Source of the DNA: Clostridium sp. JN-1
GTDB lineage: Bacteria; Bacillota; Clostridia; Clostridiales; Clostridiaceae
Assembly: GCF_003718715.1 (NCBI RefSeq)
Contig: NZ_CP033465.1
Span: 930,001-994,000, forward strand
Reading direction: 5' to 3'
Length of the DNA stretch: 64,000 bases
The notes under the pieces are model-generated. The model had not been told where the DNA came from and did no database searches. It saw only the letters and a list, made by a program, of their open reading frames with translations. This document shows, piece after piece, positions 7,910 to 18,489 of the stretch; position 1 is the stretch's first letter; each line of letters begins with the position of its first letter. The position numbers and the translations under genes are program-made.

Positions 7910-9694
7910 TTATCTTTCCACCTTTCCAATTGCTTTTACTGGACAAACTTGAAGACATACCTCGCAGCCTACACATGAACTTGAATTAATTTTAGCTTTC
8001 TTGGCTGTCTTGTCAAAAGATAAAGATGGACATCCTGTTTTGATACAAGATCTACATCCAATACACTTTTCATCATTAATTTCACATTTACTCTTAAAAG
8101 CATCAGTAAATCTTTCCTTATCATGATCTGATAGCTTTTTTAGTGCACAAGGCCATTTTGTAATAATTACTGAGGGTTCATCAAGGTTAAGTGCCCAATC
8201 TAATGAATCATTTACCTGTTTAAGATTATTTGGATTTACTGTGGTGACATTCTTAATACCAAATGCCCTGGCAACCTTTTCAATATCTGTTTCGAATGTT
8301 TCTTCTTCCTGCAGTGTATAACCTGTTCCTGGATTTTGCTGGTGACCCGTCATACCGGTAGTACGGTTATCTAATATTACATTTACTGTGTTGCTTTTAT
8401 TATATGTTACTTCTAAAAGTGAAGTCATACCGCTGTGAAAGAATGTTGAATCTCCTAAAACAGATACAACTCTCATCTTATTATCTTTTTTCATGTTGAA
8501 AACCTTTTGCGCTCCATGTCCAGCACTTATACTTGCCCCCATACATATAGCTGTATCCATAGCGTTATATGGATAATCATAAGCCAAAGTATAGCATCCG
8601 ATATCTCCACATACCATTATATTTTTCCTTTTTCCAAGTTCATAGAAGAATCCCCTGTGAGGACATCCTGCACATAATGATGGTGGTCTTGGAACTACTT
8701 TACTTTTGTCAAAGGAACTAGTTTCCTTAGTTTTTCCATATACAACTTTTCTAATAACATCTGGAGTCATTTCTCCAAAAGCAGGGAAAAGCTCTTTGCC
8801 AAGGCAGTTAAAACCTAAAAGTTTAACTCGTTCTTCAATATATGGATCATTTTCCTCTATAACATATAGTTTATCTATTTTCTCAGCAAATTCTTTAATC
8901 TTTTGATCAGGAAGCGGATTAGTAAATCCTAATTTTAGATATGAAGCTGAATCCCCAAACACTTCTTTAGCATAACTAAAAGAAATGCCTGAAGCAATTA
9001 CTCCAATTTTAGTATCATTCCATTCAATATAATTCAAGTTAGTTTTATTAGAAAAATCCAGGAGCTTTTTTATTCTTTCTTCTAGCGATGCTCTGCGTTT
9101 TTTTGCATTAGCTGGAACAGTTAAATACTTTTCAGGGTTCTTAGAATACTCCTTAATTTCAACTTCTTTTCTGTCATTATATTCAACTAATCCTTTAGAA
9201 TGAGCAACTCTTGTAGTCGTTCTTATTAAAGCAGGAATATCAAATTTTTCACTTACTTCAAAAGCCATTTTTATCATGTCTTTTGCTTCTTGGCTGTTTG
9301 TTGGCTCAAACATTGCAACTTTAGCAGCTTTTGCATAATTACGATTATCCTGTTCTGTTTGGGATGAAAATTGACCTGGATCATCTGCAGTTATTACAAC
9401 CATACCACCATTAACACCTGTATAGGCAGAAGTAAACAGAGGATCTGCTGCTACATTAAGACCTACTAATTTCATTGCTGCTAAAGATCTTGCACCGGCA
9501 ATAGAAGCACCTATAGCTGCTTCTAAAGCAACTTTTTCATTTGGTGCCCATTCTGCAGCAATGTCTTTTTTATAGGCTGCAATATTTTCTAATATTTCTG
9601 TACTTGGTGTACCTGGATATGCTGAAGCAAATCTTAATCCTGCTTCCCATGCCCCGCGGGCAATTGCCTCATTTCCTGTTAATAATTTTTTCAT
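7910..9694 (-). CDS. iorA: Indolepyruvate:ferredoxin oxidoreductase, alpha subunit
   Basis: A 594-residue protein close to the usual IorA length. It has the N-terminal pyrimidine-binding domain (TGNEAIARGAWEAGL, SAYPGTPSTEI), a central CoA/transketolase-C-like region, CAGCPHRG, the TPP-binding GDIGCYTLAY and GDSTFFHSG, and two C-terminal [4Fe-4S] motifs (CIGCRSCIKTGCP and CVGCEVCLQVCP). The enzyme links amino-acid-derived aryl pyruvates to ferredoxin in anaerobes. It is the first gene of the pair; the start follows GGAG (minus strand, about 9702-9705). Confidence 0.95.
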   Translation of the reverse strand: MKKLLTGNEAIARGAWEAGLRFASAYPGTPSTEILENIAAYKKDIAAEWAPNEKVALEAAIGASIAGARSLAAMKLVGLNVAADPLFTSAYTGVNGGMVVITADDPGQFSSQTEQDNRNYAKAAKVAMFEPTNSQEAKDMIKMAFEVSEKFDIPALIRTTTRVAHSKGLVEYNDRKEVEIKEYSKNPEKYLTVPANAKKRRASLEERIKKLLDFSNKTNLNYIEWNDTKIGVIASGISFSYAKEVFGDSASYLKLGFTNPLPDQKIKEFAEKIDKLYVIEENDPYIEERVKLLGFNCLGKELFPAFGEMTPDVIRKVVYGKTKETSSFDKSKVVPRPPSLCAGCPHRGFFYELGKRKNIMVCGDIGCYTLAYDYPYNAMDTAICMGASISAGHGAQKVFNMKKDNKMRVVSVLGDSTFFHSGMTSLLEVTYNKSNTVNVILDNRTTGMTGHQQNPGTGYTLQEEETFETDIEKVARAFGIKNVTTVNPNNLKQVNDSLDWALNLDEPSVIITKWPCALKKLSDHDKERFTDAFKSKCEINDEKCIGCRSCIKTGCPSLSFDKTAKKAKINSSSCVGCEVCLQVCPVKAIGKVER

Positions 9695-9921
9695 GATTTC
9701 ACTCCTATCTATAAATATATTACTTAACTCTGCTGATGCAGATAAAGCTAAATCTTTTGGAAATAATTATATAATACTATTTTTAACTTCTACATTGGGA
9801 GTGATAACTCCTACTTTTTTATCAATATATGTTATAATTTAAAAGTTAAAATTATTCATATGCTAATAATATGGAATGACAATAAATATACATATTAATG
9901 CTGTTACAGGGGAGGTTTATT
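9695..9921. other. Divergent intergenic region, iorA / merR
   Basis: No gene. A short hairpin (GGAGT-GATA-ACTCC, 9798-9811) followed by TACTTTTTT reads as a small terminator in the plus direction, although no plus-strand gene lies before it; it might act on a merR leader transcript. The rest is AT-rich promoter-like sequence. Confidence 0.35.
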
Positions 9922-10740
9922 ATGGAAAAGTATTTTTCGATAGGAGAGATATCTAAACTATCTAACTTGTCTGTTCAAACCTTAAGACATTATGATAAAT
10001 TAGGACTTTTAAAACCAAGTTTGGTTAAGAATAATGGATACAGGTATTATTCTCTAGAACAATTTTACAAGTTAGATTTTATAATATTTTATAGAAAGTT
10101 GGGACTATCTCTTTTAGAAATAAAAGAAATTATATCAAACAAAATTAGTATAGAAGATGCACTTGGATTCTTACAAAATCAAGAATATGAAATAGATAGA
10201 CAGATTAAGGAGCTCAAAAAGCGAAGGAACTTAATTCAAAAGAAAGGACAGCACATAAAATCTATGCTTAAGAAACCCTTGGGGAAAGTATTTTTAAATG
10301 AAAAACCTAAAAAGAAGATTGCTAAGGTAAATATGGCGAATAAAGATTTAGAAGATGCAGAAATAAGTTTTAGAAAAGTCTTGAATACACTTTCTAAGTT
10401 AAATGACCTTTTGACTTTGGAAGTTATATATGAAACAAGCTATGAAGAGTTTAACAAAAAAAGAGGGCCAAAATGCAATATTTATCTTGATATTACGGAT
10501 AACGATATAGAAAAAAATGAAAACATTAAGATTTGTGAACTTCAAAAAGGATTATATGCATCTATCCTTTATATTGATTACTATAGTAATTACAAAAAAT
10601 ATGTAAAACAACTTTTTAAATTTATTGAGGATGAAAATTTAAAGGTTGAAGGATCTTTGTATGAAAGCTATATAGCTTCAGAATTTTGTGATGATAAAGA
10701 GAAAGGTTTTGTGGAATTATTTATAAAGGTTGCAAAGTAA
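9922..10740 (+). CDS. MerR-family regulator with GyrI-like effector domain
   Basis: 272 residues. The N-terminal MerR winged helix (FSIGEISKLSNLSVQTLRHYDKLGLLKP, residues 4-31) is followed by the long dimerisation helix (about 80-120) and a C-terminal domain that looks like the GyrI/BmrR-type multidrug-binding fold. ATG 9922 follows GGGGAGG; an upstream start would lie in the ribosome binding site. The MATE exporter gene begins 67 bp downstream, and its promoter has the 19-bp spacer and dyad that MerR proteins untwist, so the regulator most likely activates the exporter in response to a toxic compound. Ligand unknown. Confidence 0.9.
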   Translation: MEKYFSIGEISKLSNLSVQTLRHYDKLGLLKPSLVKNNGYRYYSLEQFYKLDFIIFYRKLGLSLLEIKEIISNKISIEDALGFLQNQEYEIDRQIKELKKRRNLIQKKGQHIKSMLKKPLGKVFLNEKPKKKIAKVNMANKDLEDAEISFRKVLNTLSKLNDLLTLEVIYETSYEEFNKKRGPKCNIYLDITDNDIEKNENIKICELQKGLYASILYIDYYSNYKKYVKQLFKFIEDENLKVEGSLYESYIASEFCDDKEKGFVELFIKVAK

Positions 10741-10748
10741 AAATTTTC

Positions 10749-10779
10749 TTGACTCTATAATCGTTGTAGAGTATATAAT
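10749..10779 (+). promoter_or_regulatory. MerR-type promoter (19-bp spacer) of the MATE gene
   Basis: TTGACT (10749-10754) and TATAAT (10774-10779) are separated by exactly 19 bp, too long for normal sigma-A use and typical of promoters activated by MerR proteins. A 21-bp imperfect palindrome, ACTCTA...TAGAGT (10752-10772), lies in the spacer. The promoter begins 9 bp after the merR stop, so the exporter is transcribed from its own regulated promoter. Confidence 0.85.
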
Positions 10780-10807
10780 TTTTCTCTGTAGGGAGGAGGT
10801 TGTATTG

Positions 10808-12112
10808 ATGAGAAAATTTTTTAACTATGTAACTCCAGCTGTAATTGGAATGTTAGTTACATCATTATACATTATTGTAGATGGAATGTTTGTTGGTAAA
10901 GGAATTGGAAGTAATGCACTGGCAGCAGTAAATATAGCATTTCCACCAAATCTCATAGCTACAGCATTAGGGCTAATAGTTTCTGTTGGTGGATCAACCT
11001 TAGCTGCGATGAACTTAGGAGCCGGTAAAAGTGAGGAGGCTATAGATAAATTTAATGAATCTATTTTATTCCTAATTATAGTGGCAATTGTACTATTTAT
11101 AGTAGGTGTATTTTTTTCAAAACCTATAGCCTATGCCTTGGGAGCACCGGATTCTTTAATAGAGGATGTTTATAATTATATGAAATTTTGTTTCATATTT
11201 TCTGTACCTTTAGTTTTAAGTGAAGGATTAAACTGTTTTTTAAGAAATGATGGTGCACCAAAACTTGCAATGTATGCAATGATAGCAGGATCATTAACTA
11301 ACATACTGCTGGATTATATATTCATTTTTATATTTAAATGGGGGGTTACAGGGGCTGCTATTGCTACAGGACTAGGTGAATTTGTAAGCATGACTATAGC
11401 AATTGTTTACTTTCTAAGTGGAAAAGGAGTCTTCAGGTTTAAAAGATGCAAAATGTCATTTAAATCAATTAAAGATATAACAATAATAGGATTTCCTACA
11501 TTTTTAACAGAGTCTACCACAGCAGTTGTAACAATGTCCTTTAATATGGTAATTTTAAAGAGAATTGGAGAAAGTGGTGCTGCAGCCTACAGCATAATAA
11601 ACTATACCTTAACAGTTATAGCTGCGATATTTGTGGGTATAGCCCAAGGGATGCAGCCGCTATTAAGCTTTTATCATGGGGCTAAGGAAAAGGATAAAGT
11701 TAAATACTATTATTCACTAGCTATAAAAAGTGTGCTTGCAGCAGCATTTGTTAATTATTTTATTTTCTTCTTATTTGGGAAATGGATAGTATCATTTTTT
11801 ACTACCAATATAGATTTAATAAATACAGCATATAATGCACTTAAAATATTTAGTCTGGGAACTTTCTTTGCTGGTATTAATATAATTAAATCAACCTATT
11901 TTCAAAGTATCGAAATGTGCAAAATTTCAACTGCTATATGCGTATTTAGGGGATTTTTGGCTACGCAAATTTCTTTAATCATATTGCCAAGAATAATAGG
12001 GGACAATGGAATATGGCTTAGCAATTTAGGTGGAGAATTATTAGTGTTCTTAGCAGTAATAGCCGGTGGTCATATGAATCATAATAGGAAGCTCAAGGGG
12101 CTCTCGAATTGA
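10808..12112 (+). CDS. MATE-family multidrug efflux transporter
   Basis: A 434-residue membrane protein with twelve predicted hydrophobic segments in two similar halves, matching the MATE (multi antimicrobial extrusion) family: the N-terminal YVTPAVIGMLVTSLYIIVDGMFVGKGIG and the internal repeat region FPTFLTESTTAVVTMSFNMVI. It would export cationic drugs or metabolites by Na+ or H+ antiport. GGAGGAGG precedes ATG 10808. The gene follows merR and carries a MerR-type promoter, which supports drug-induced expression. Confidence 0.9.
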   Translation: MRKFFNYVTPAVIGMLVTSLYIIVDGMFVGKGIGSNALAAVNIAFPPNLIATALGLIVSVGGSTLAAMNLGAGKSEEAIDKFNESILFLIIVAIVLFIVGVFFSKPIAYALGAPDSLIEDVYNYMKFCFIFSVPLVLSEGLNCFLRNDGAPKLAMYAMIAGSLTNILLDYIFIFIFKWGVTGAAIATGLGEFVSMTIAIVYFLSGKGVFRFKRCKMSFKSIKDITIIGFPTFLTESTTAVVTMSFNMVILKRIGESGAAAYSIINYTLTVIAAIFVGIAQGMQPLLSFYHGAKEKDKVKYYYSLAIKSVLAAAFVNYFIFFLFGKWIVSFFTTNIDLINTAYNALKIFSLGTFFAGINIIKSTYFQSIEMCKISTAICVFRGFLATQISLIILPRIIGDNGIWLSNLGGELLVFLAVIAGGHMNHNRKLKGLSN

Positions 12113-12114
12113 AT

Positions 12115-12928
12115 TTATCTCTTTCTGTATACTATTGCATTAACTTCTCCACCTATTATTATTATATTTGAAAGAATAAAGAGCCAGGTAAGAAGAGCTA
12201 TTACTGCACCTATACTTCCATAAATCAATGAATAATTTGAAAAATTATTTACATAAAATGCAAAACAAATTGATACAATTATAAGACTAAAGGTAGCTGT
12301 AAAAGTTCCGCTCAATACTTCTCTCCATTTAAGTTTAATGCTGGGAGTATATTTATAAACTGTAGCAAAGATAAGGCTTATAGATAAAAATATTACTATA
12401 TATCTTACAACATTCCAGACAACATTAAATTCACTGGAAAGTTTAAATTTATATGCTAGAAATTCACCAATTATCTGTCCAAAAATTAAAAACATACTGG
12501 TTATCAATATAATCATTATAAATCCTAATGTACATAAAATTGATATAGCATAAAGTTTCAATTTACTTCTTCTTTCCCTCAATCCATATGCCATATTAAG
12601 TCCTTTTATAACAGCGTGAAACCCACTGCAAGCAGTCCATATCATAAAAATCAAGCTTGGAAACAATATTTTATTATTTCTGGTATCCACTGTATATATT
12701 ACAGTATCATTTATAAGTTTTAATATATTGGAAGGTAATATTACATTTAATATCTTAAGTACATCGCTGCTTTGAATTGGCATATATCCTATAAGGCTTA
12801 TTATGAATATTAAAAATGGGAAAAAGAAATACAAGACTATATGCAAGCTGGGAAGACAGTGCCATTACATCATCTTTTACAAATCTTATTATGATACATT
12901 TTAAATAGTACAATAATTTTTTTCGCAT
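12115..12928 (-). pseudogene. YihY/BrkB-family membrane protein, frameshifted near the N-terminus
   Basis: The frame from ATG 12928 (AAGGTGA upstream) reads MRKKLLYYLK...DDVMALSSQLAYSL and is then lost; the rest continues in another frame from about 12835 as LYFFFPFLIFIISLIGYMPI to the stop at 12115. Adding one base in the short T-run near 12830 restores LAYSLLYFFFPFLIF, which matches the conserved N-terminal motif of the family, so a single-base deletion is the simplest explanation. The restored length, about 271 residues with six membrane helices, is normal. The family function is not well defined. It may be a true pseudogene or a sequencing error. Confidence 0.75.
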
Positions 12929-13055
12929 AACAATATCACCTTTATAGTTACTATAATAATTATATTAATCAACTAATTATATAAGACTTTTACAGTAAAA
13001 AATATTTAAAAGAATATCTTTAAAGGAGATTGCTAATAAGTTTTAAAGTTACGAA

Positions 13056-13092
13056 CAGACTATAGTGCTGTACCTAATAGCATTATAGTCTG
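13056..13092 (-). terminator. Hairpin after the aminopeptidase gene
   Basis: CAGACTATAGTGCT (13056-13069) pairs with AGCATTATAGTCTG (13079-13092) with one mismatch, 9-nt loop. It lies 22 bp beyond the pepP stop. On the minus strand only a weak T-rich stretch follows, so it may be a terminator or an RNA-stabilising hairpin. Confidence 0.5.
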
Positions 13093-13114
13093 CTGCATTA
13101 CTGTAATTGTAATA

Positions 13115-14904
13115 TTATGAAATTTTTCTGGTATATTCTTTTAACCAGTCTTTTTCCTCTTGATTTAGGTACTGGTGAAATTTTAGTATATACAGATCAT
13201 GGTATTCATTTAACCATGCTTTTTCTTCTAAACTCATAAGTTTAGGATTTATTGCGTCTAAATCTATAGGTACATAACTAATTGGTTCAAAGTACATGAA
13301 TTGACCGTATTCATTTTTTGCACCCTTACATGTAAGAAGTTCATTTTCAATACGTACTCCATGTGAGCCTGCTATATAAACTCCTGGTTCATCAGTTATA
13401 ATCATGCCTTCTTCAAGACGGTGAGATTCATTTGGACGGTACTGCCACCTAAATCCAGTTGGTGATTCATGGATGTTCATTAAATATCCAACACCATGAC
13501 CTGTACCATGGTTAAAGTTTAAGCCTATATTCCAGAATGGGGCACGTGCAAGGATATCTAAATTCATACCAGTACAGCCATAAAGGAATTTTGCATGGGC
13601 AAGGTGAAGATTACTGTTAACAGTTACAGTAAAGTGATCTTTCATTATCTGCGGTACTTCTCCTAATGCATAAGTTCTTGAAATATCTGTAGAACCTTCG
13701 TAAAAACCAGCACCTGTATCTGTTAAGTATAGAGAACCTTCTTTTAGTTCTACATCTGTTTCAGGAGTTGGAGCATAGTGTACTATGGCAGCATGCTCAC
13801 CAAATGAAGAAATAGGTTCAAAACTTGGACGAATAAATCCTCCCTGCTCTGCACGGAATTCATCTAGTTTATTAGAAGCGCTTATTTCTGTAATGACTTC
13901 TTTGCCTATATTATGTTTAAGCCAGTACATAAATTTAGTATGAGCTATTCCATCTTTTATTGAGCCTTTTTAATATTTTCAATTTCAATTGGGTTTTTCA
14001 TAGCTTTAAATAGAACAGATGGGTTCTGCTTTTCTACTTTTTTAACATTCTCTGGAATATTGTTATATAATGCATAATTCATCCTAGCTGGATCAACTAA
14101 GACAATGTCAGAAGGGGTGAATTTTTTTACTGCTTCATATATTTCATTATATGGATGTATAGATACACTATTTTTCTTAAGATTTGATTTGATTTCATCG
14201 CTTAATTTATCTTCATTTATGAATAGATAAGCTTCATCCATTGTAATAATAAGGTAACTCAAAACTAGCGGGAAAAATTCGATATCGTTTCCACGAATAT
14301 TAAGAATCCACGCAGTATCATCTAGAGATGTAATAACATGTACATTTGTACCTGCATCTGTCATTGCTTCTCTAACACGTTTTAATTTAGAAGCAGTAGA
14401 TTCTCCAGTATATTTTATATCAAGTTCAAATACTGGTTCTTCAGAAAGCGGCGGACGATCTTCCCATATATCATTAATTAAATCACAATCGTAGTTGATG
14501 TTAGCATTTTTACTTGACAATATTTTTCCATAAGTTTGTCCATCTAGCATAGAAACAACACGACCATCAAATCCAAGAGTGCCTTTATTAGGAAGTGTGT
14601 TTATTATATATTCTTCTATGGTTGGAACTTTAGGTTCTCCCATTTTAAATAATTCTACAGTAGTTCCTTTTAACTGGTCTTCAGCCTGCAAGAAGTATCT
14701 TCCATCTGTCCATAATCCTGCATGATCTTTTGTTATAACAGCAGTTCCTGCAGAACCCGAGAATCCAGTTATATATTCCCTGGCTTTGAAATGTTCACCT
14801 ACATATTCGCTTTGATGAAAATCAGCAGTAGGTACAATATACATATCAATATTTTTTTCTGCCATTAATGTCCTCAATTTCATAAGTCTTTCTGATACTT
14901 TCAT
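13115..14904 (-). pseudogene. pepP: Aminopeptidase P (M24 family), one-base frameshift in the middle
   Basis: The N-terminal part (14904 to about 13957) has the two creatinase-like domains of the large aminopeptidase P form; the C-terminal part (about 13955 to 13115) has the M24 catalytic domain with metal ligands in LTDTGAGFYEGSTDISRT, HGTGHGVGY, TDEPGVY and RIENELL. The join reads KKAQ-stop, but restoring one A in CAATAAAAG (near 13952) gives KKAQIKDGIAHTKFMYWLKH, continuous with the family. The repaired protein has about 595 residues, the usual length. The enzyme would remove N-terminal residues before proline. All catalytic ligands are intact, so either the break is recent or it is a base-calling error. 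Confidence 0.85.
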
Positions 14905-15029
14905 TGTATTAATCCCCTTTCAATTAATATTGGTTTTTACAAGAATTATAGCACAAAAGGTTTAGAAGGAATATACTAACCAGTCAAATATATGTAAAAG
15001 AAATCCTTTAGATAACCTTCATTTAAATT

Positions 15030-15054
15030 GTCCTCTGTTTTTATATTATGAATT
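15030..15054 (+). repeat. 25-bp copy of an intergenic repeat end
   Basis: GTCCTCTGTTTTTATATTAT and the following GAATT are identical to 624-648. It lies in the 258-bp gap between pepP and hsdR, which otherwise shows only AT-rich promoter-like sequence (TATAAT at 15098-15103). Confidence 0.6.
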
Positions 15055-15162
15055 ATAGTTATTACTATTATAAAATGAAAGAAAACAAGTTTTAGGGTAT
15101 AATTTAAATATAAGTAAAATATTTAAGGGACATGTTAAAATACAGACTAAGGGGTTGAACAT

Positions 15163-18100
15163 ATGTCGAATTTTTCATTCCTAAATAAAGAATGGCCTAT
15201 GTTGGCTAAACTTGGGACGCAGGCAGAAAGTTATTTGCATACGGATAACAATGCTACAATGCTAAAATGCGTATGTTTGGAGAGAAAATAATTGATTATA
15301 TATTAGTAATGTACAAGCTAGAAGCAGATAGATTTGCTGCACAGAATGATAAGATTAAGCTTTTGAGAACTACAACTATAAATAAAGCTATTCCAGATTT
15401 ATTTGATATAGTAAGAAGATTCGGAAATAAAGCAAATCATGATGGATATGAGAACAAAAAAGATGCATTAGAATGTTTGGTTTCCATGTACAAAATAGCT
15501 GCATGGTTTTATATTAGGATTACAAAGGATACTTCAATTAAACCACTAACATACAAAATACCAAAACGCAAAGCAGCTAGTGCTAAGGTTTATGATATAG
15601 AAGCTTATGCTAAAGAAAAAGAAAAAATTAAAGAAGAACATGCTAAAGAAGTAAAAACTGTAAAGGAACAAGCAGCTAAATTAGTTCAAACTGAAGAAGA
15701 TAAAAAAGTACAAAAAGAGGTTGAAAGTACTTTAGAATTTAATGAAGCACAAACAAGGAAGAAACTTATTGATATAATGCTAAAAGACGCAGGTTGGGAT
15801 GTAAATAATAAGGAGTTGGTAAAACTTGAAGTACCTTTAGAAAATCATAAGGGAAAAGGTAAAAAAGGTTATGCTGATTATGTACTTTTTAATAAAAAGG
15901 GTAAGCCTATTGCAGTAGTTGAAGCTAAGAAAACTTCTGTAGATCCTATAATTGGCAGACAGCAGGCTGTGGAATATGCAAATAGTATTGAAAAAATATA
16001 TAAAATACGTCCTATAGTTTTTTATACCAATGGATATGAAATATATATGTGGGATGATAATTACAGTGAACCTAGGCAAATTTGGGGGTTCTATACTTTA
16101 GAGGATTTGGAAGAACTGTTTTTTAAACATAAATATGAAAAGGATTTAAACAAAATTCAGATAGATAAAAATATAGCTGGAAGACCATATCAAATAGAAG
16201 GTATTAAGAGAGTTTATGAAAGATACCAAAATGGAAAAAGAAAAGCTCTTTTAGTAATGGCAACAGGAACGGGAAAAACTAGAACGGTAATAGCCTTAAC
16301 TAAAGGATTAATGGAAGCAAATTGGGTTAAAGAGTCTTGTTTTTAGCAGACAGAGATGAATTAGTAAAGCAAGCTAAAGAGGATAAGAATAGTTTTAAAA
16401 CTTTTATGCCCGAGGAAATATCATGTAGATTTACTGGCAAAAATTCAGATAATAGAGAATCTACTTTGTATTTTTCAACTTATCAAACCATGATAAATTA
16501 TTATAGAGAATTTAGTGTTGGATTCTTTGATTTGATAATATGTGATGAATCTCATAGAAGTATTTATAAGGTATATAGAGATATTCTTGAATATTTTGAT
16601 TCTCACATAATAGGGTTAACTGCTACACCAGTAGATTTTATTGAAAGAAATACTTTTAGTTTGTTTAGCTGTGATAATGGTGATCCAACATTTAATTTTT
16701 CCATTGAAGATGCATGGAATCATGTACCACCATATTTAATTGAACCTAGAGTTATAGATGCTACTACAGATTTTTTAAGAAAAGGTATTAAATATAATGA
16801 AATGACAGAAGAACAGAGACAAGAGATAGATGAAGAAGGATATGATGGCTGCGAAATAAACTATGATAAGAAAGAGCTGGAAAAGAAGATTACTAACAAA
16901 GATACTAACAGATATATACTGAGGACATTAATGGAAAAGGGAATAAAGGCAGGAGACTACATTGGTAAAACCATAATATTTGCTAAAAATAAGAAGCATG
17001 CTAATCTTTTAGACTCGCTATTTAATGAACTTTATCCTCAATATAAAGGCAAGCTTACAGCGGTAATTTATTCTGAGATAAAAGATAAATCTGTTTTAAT
17101 AGAAAATTTTAAAGAACAAGATTTTCCTAGAATAGCTATTTCAGTAGATTTGCTTGATACAGGTATAGATGTGCCTGAGATTACTAACTTAGTTTTTGCC
17201 AAGCCTATTTATTCAAAAGTTAAGTTTTGGCAGATGCTAGGTAGAGGAACTAGAAGGTGTGAAAACCTGTTTGGAGAAGGAAAGGATAAAAAGGAATTTG
17301 CTATTTTTGATTGTTATAAAAACTTTGAATTCTTTGAAATGCATACAAAAGGATATGAACCAAAGCCGCAGAAAACTTCTATTCAAGTGAGATTTGAAAC
17401 TATGTGCAGGCTTTTAAAAAAATTTAAAGAAAAGAGAGAATTGGATATATGTGAGGTATTCGCATCTAAATTGAAGGCAGATATAAATGAATTACCAGAG
17501 AATAGTATAGAAATTAAAAAGAATAGAAAGAAAATAGAACAGGTTAAAAAGGAAGAATATTGGAACAATTTAAGTGATGATTTCATTAAAAAATTAAAGC
17601 TTGAAATTTCACCATTAATAGAATGGATAGAAAGTAATGATAATTCAGATGCAGTAGGCTTTGATAACTCTATTTATAGAATTATGCTTTATAAGATTTC
17701 TGATGATAAAGATAACTTAATAAGAGAAATAAATGAAACGATTAAAAAACTTTCAAAATTAAAGCTTAACTTGAATCAATTTGATGGCACCAGGGAACTT
17801 GTAAAGACATTATTACAGCCTTCTGGCTGGCAGGATTTAAGCTATGAAAGACTAGAAAAAATCAGATTGAGTATTAGAGATCTTATGAAATATAAAGGAG
17901 AAAGCAGCAATACTTTTGTAGTACTTGATGTAAAAGATACAGGCTCAATAGTTAAAGAAATTAGTGCAGGTTCAGTACTTTATGGAGGTAATATGGAACC
18001 TTATGAAAAGAGAGTAAAGCTTGCCATAGAGGAAAAATTAAGAGATCAAATTGTAATTCATAAGATTAGAAAAGGTGAAAAATTGTCGCAAGATGAGATG

Positions 18101-18469
18101 CAAAGTGTATATTCCATATTTGGTGAAGATTTTGTATACAGTATTGATGAGCTTTCAAGCAAAACAGATATTGACAAAGAAGATATAGTTGGTATAATAA
18201 GAAAGTTTGTTGGTGTTGATGAAGTTGAGCTTAATAAAAGATTTGAAGAGTTCATTCAAAAACATCATAATAAAATGAATTCAACACAAATAAAAACCTT
18301 AGAAATAATAAAAAATGATATTGCTAAAAATAGAGGAATATCTTTTGCAGCATTATTTGCAGAACCATATACAAACTTTAATCAAAATGGTGTAGATGGC
18401 ATATTTGGCAAAATGGCTGATGATGTATTTGAGCTGATTGCGCCATTTAGAGCATCATATATTTCTTAG
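15163..18469 (+). pseudogene. hsdR: Type I restriction enzyme, motor/endonuclease subunit, with two one-base frameshifts
   Basis: The gene starts at ATG 15163 (AAGGGG upstream) with NKEWPMLAKLGTQAESYLHT, is thrown out of frame near 15264 (CTAAAATGCG; one more A restores TMLKMRMFGEK) and again near 16334 (GTTAAAGAGTC; one more A restores WVKRVLFLADRDE). Its parts are an N-terminal helical domain, the HSDR nuclease domain (DYVLFNKKGKPIAVVEAKKT, D...E-x-K), helicase Walker A MATGTGKTRT, DESHRS, GLTATP and GRGTR, and a long C-terminal helical domain. Repaired it has about 1100 residues. It would translocate and cut unmethylated DNA with HsdM and HsdS. Both breaks are losses from A-runs; restriction could be off, or the bases miscalled. 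Confidence 0.88.
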
Positions 18470-18489
18470 CAAGGAAAGGAATAAGGAAA

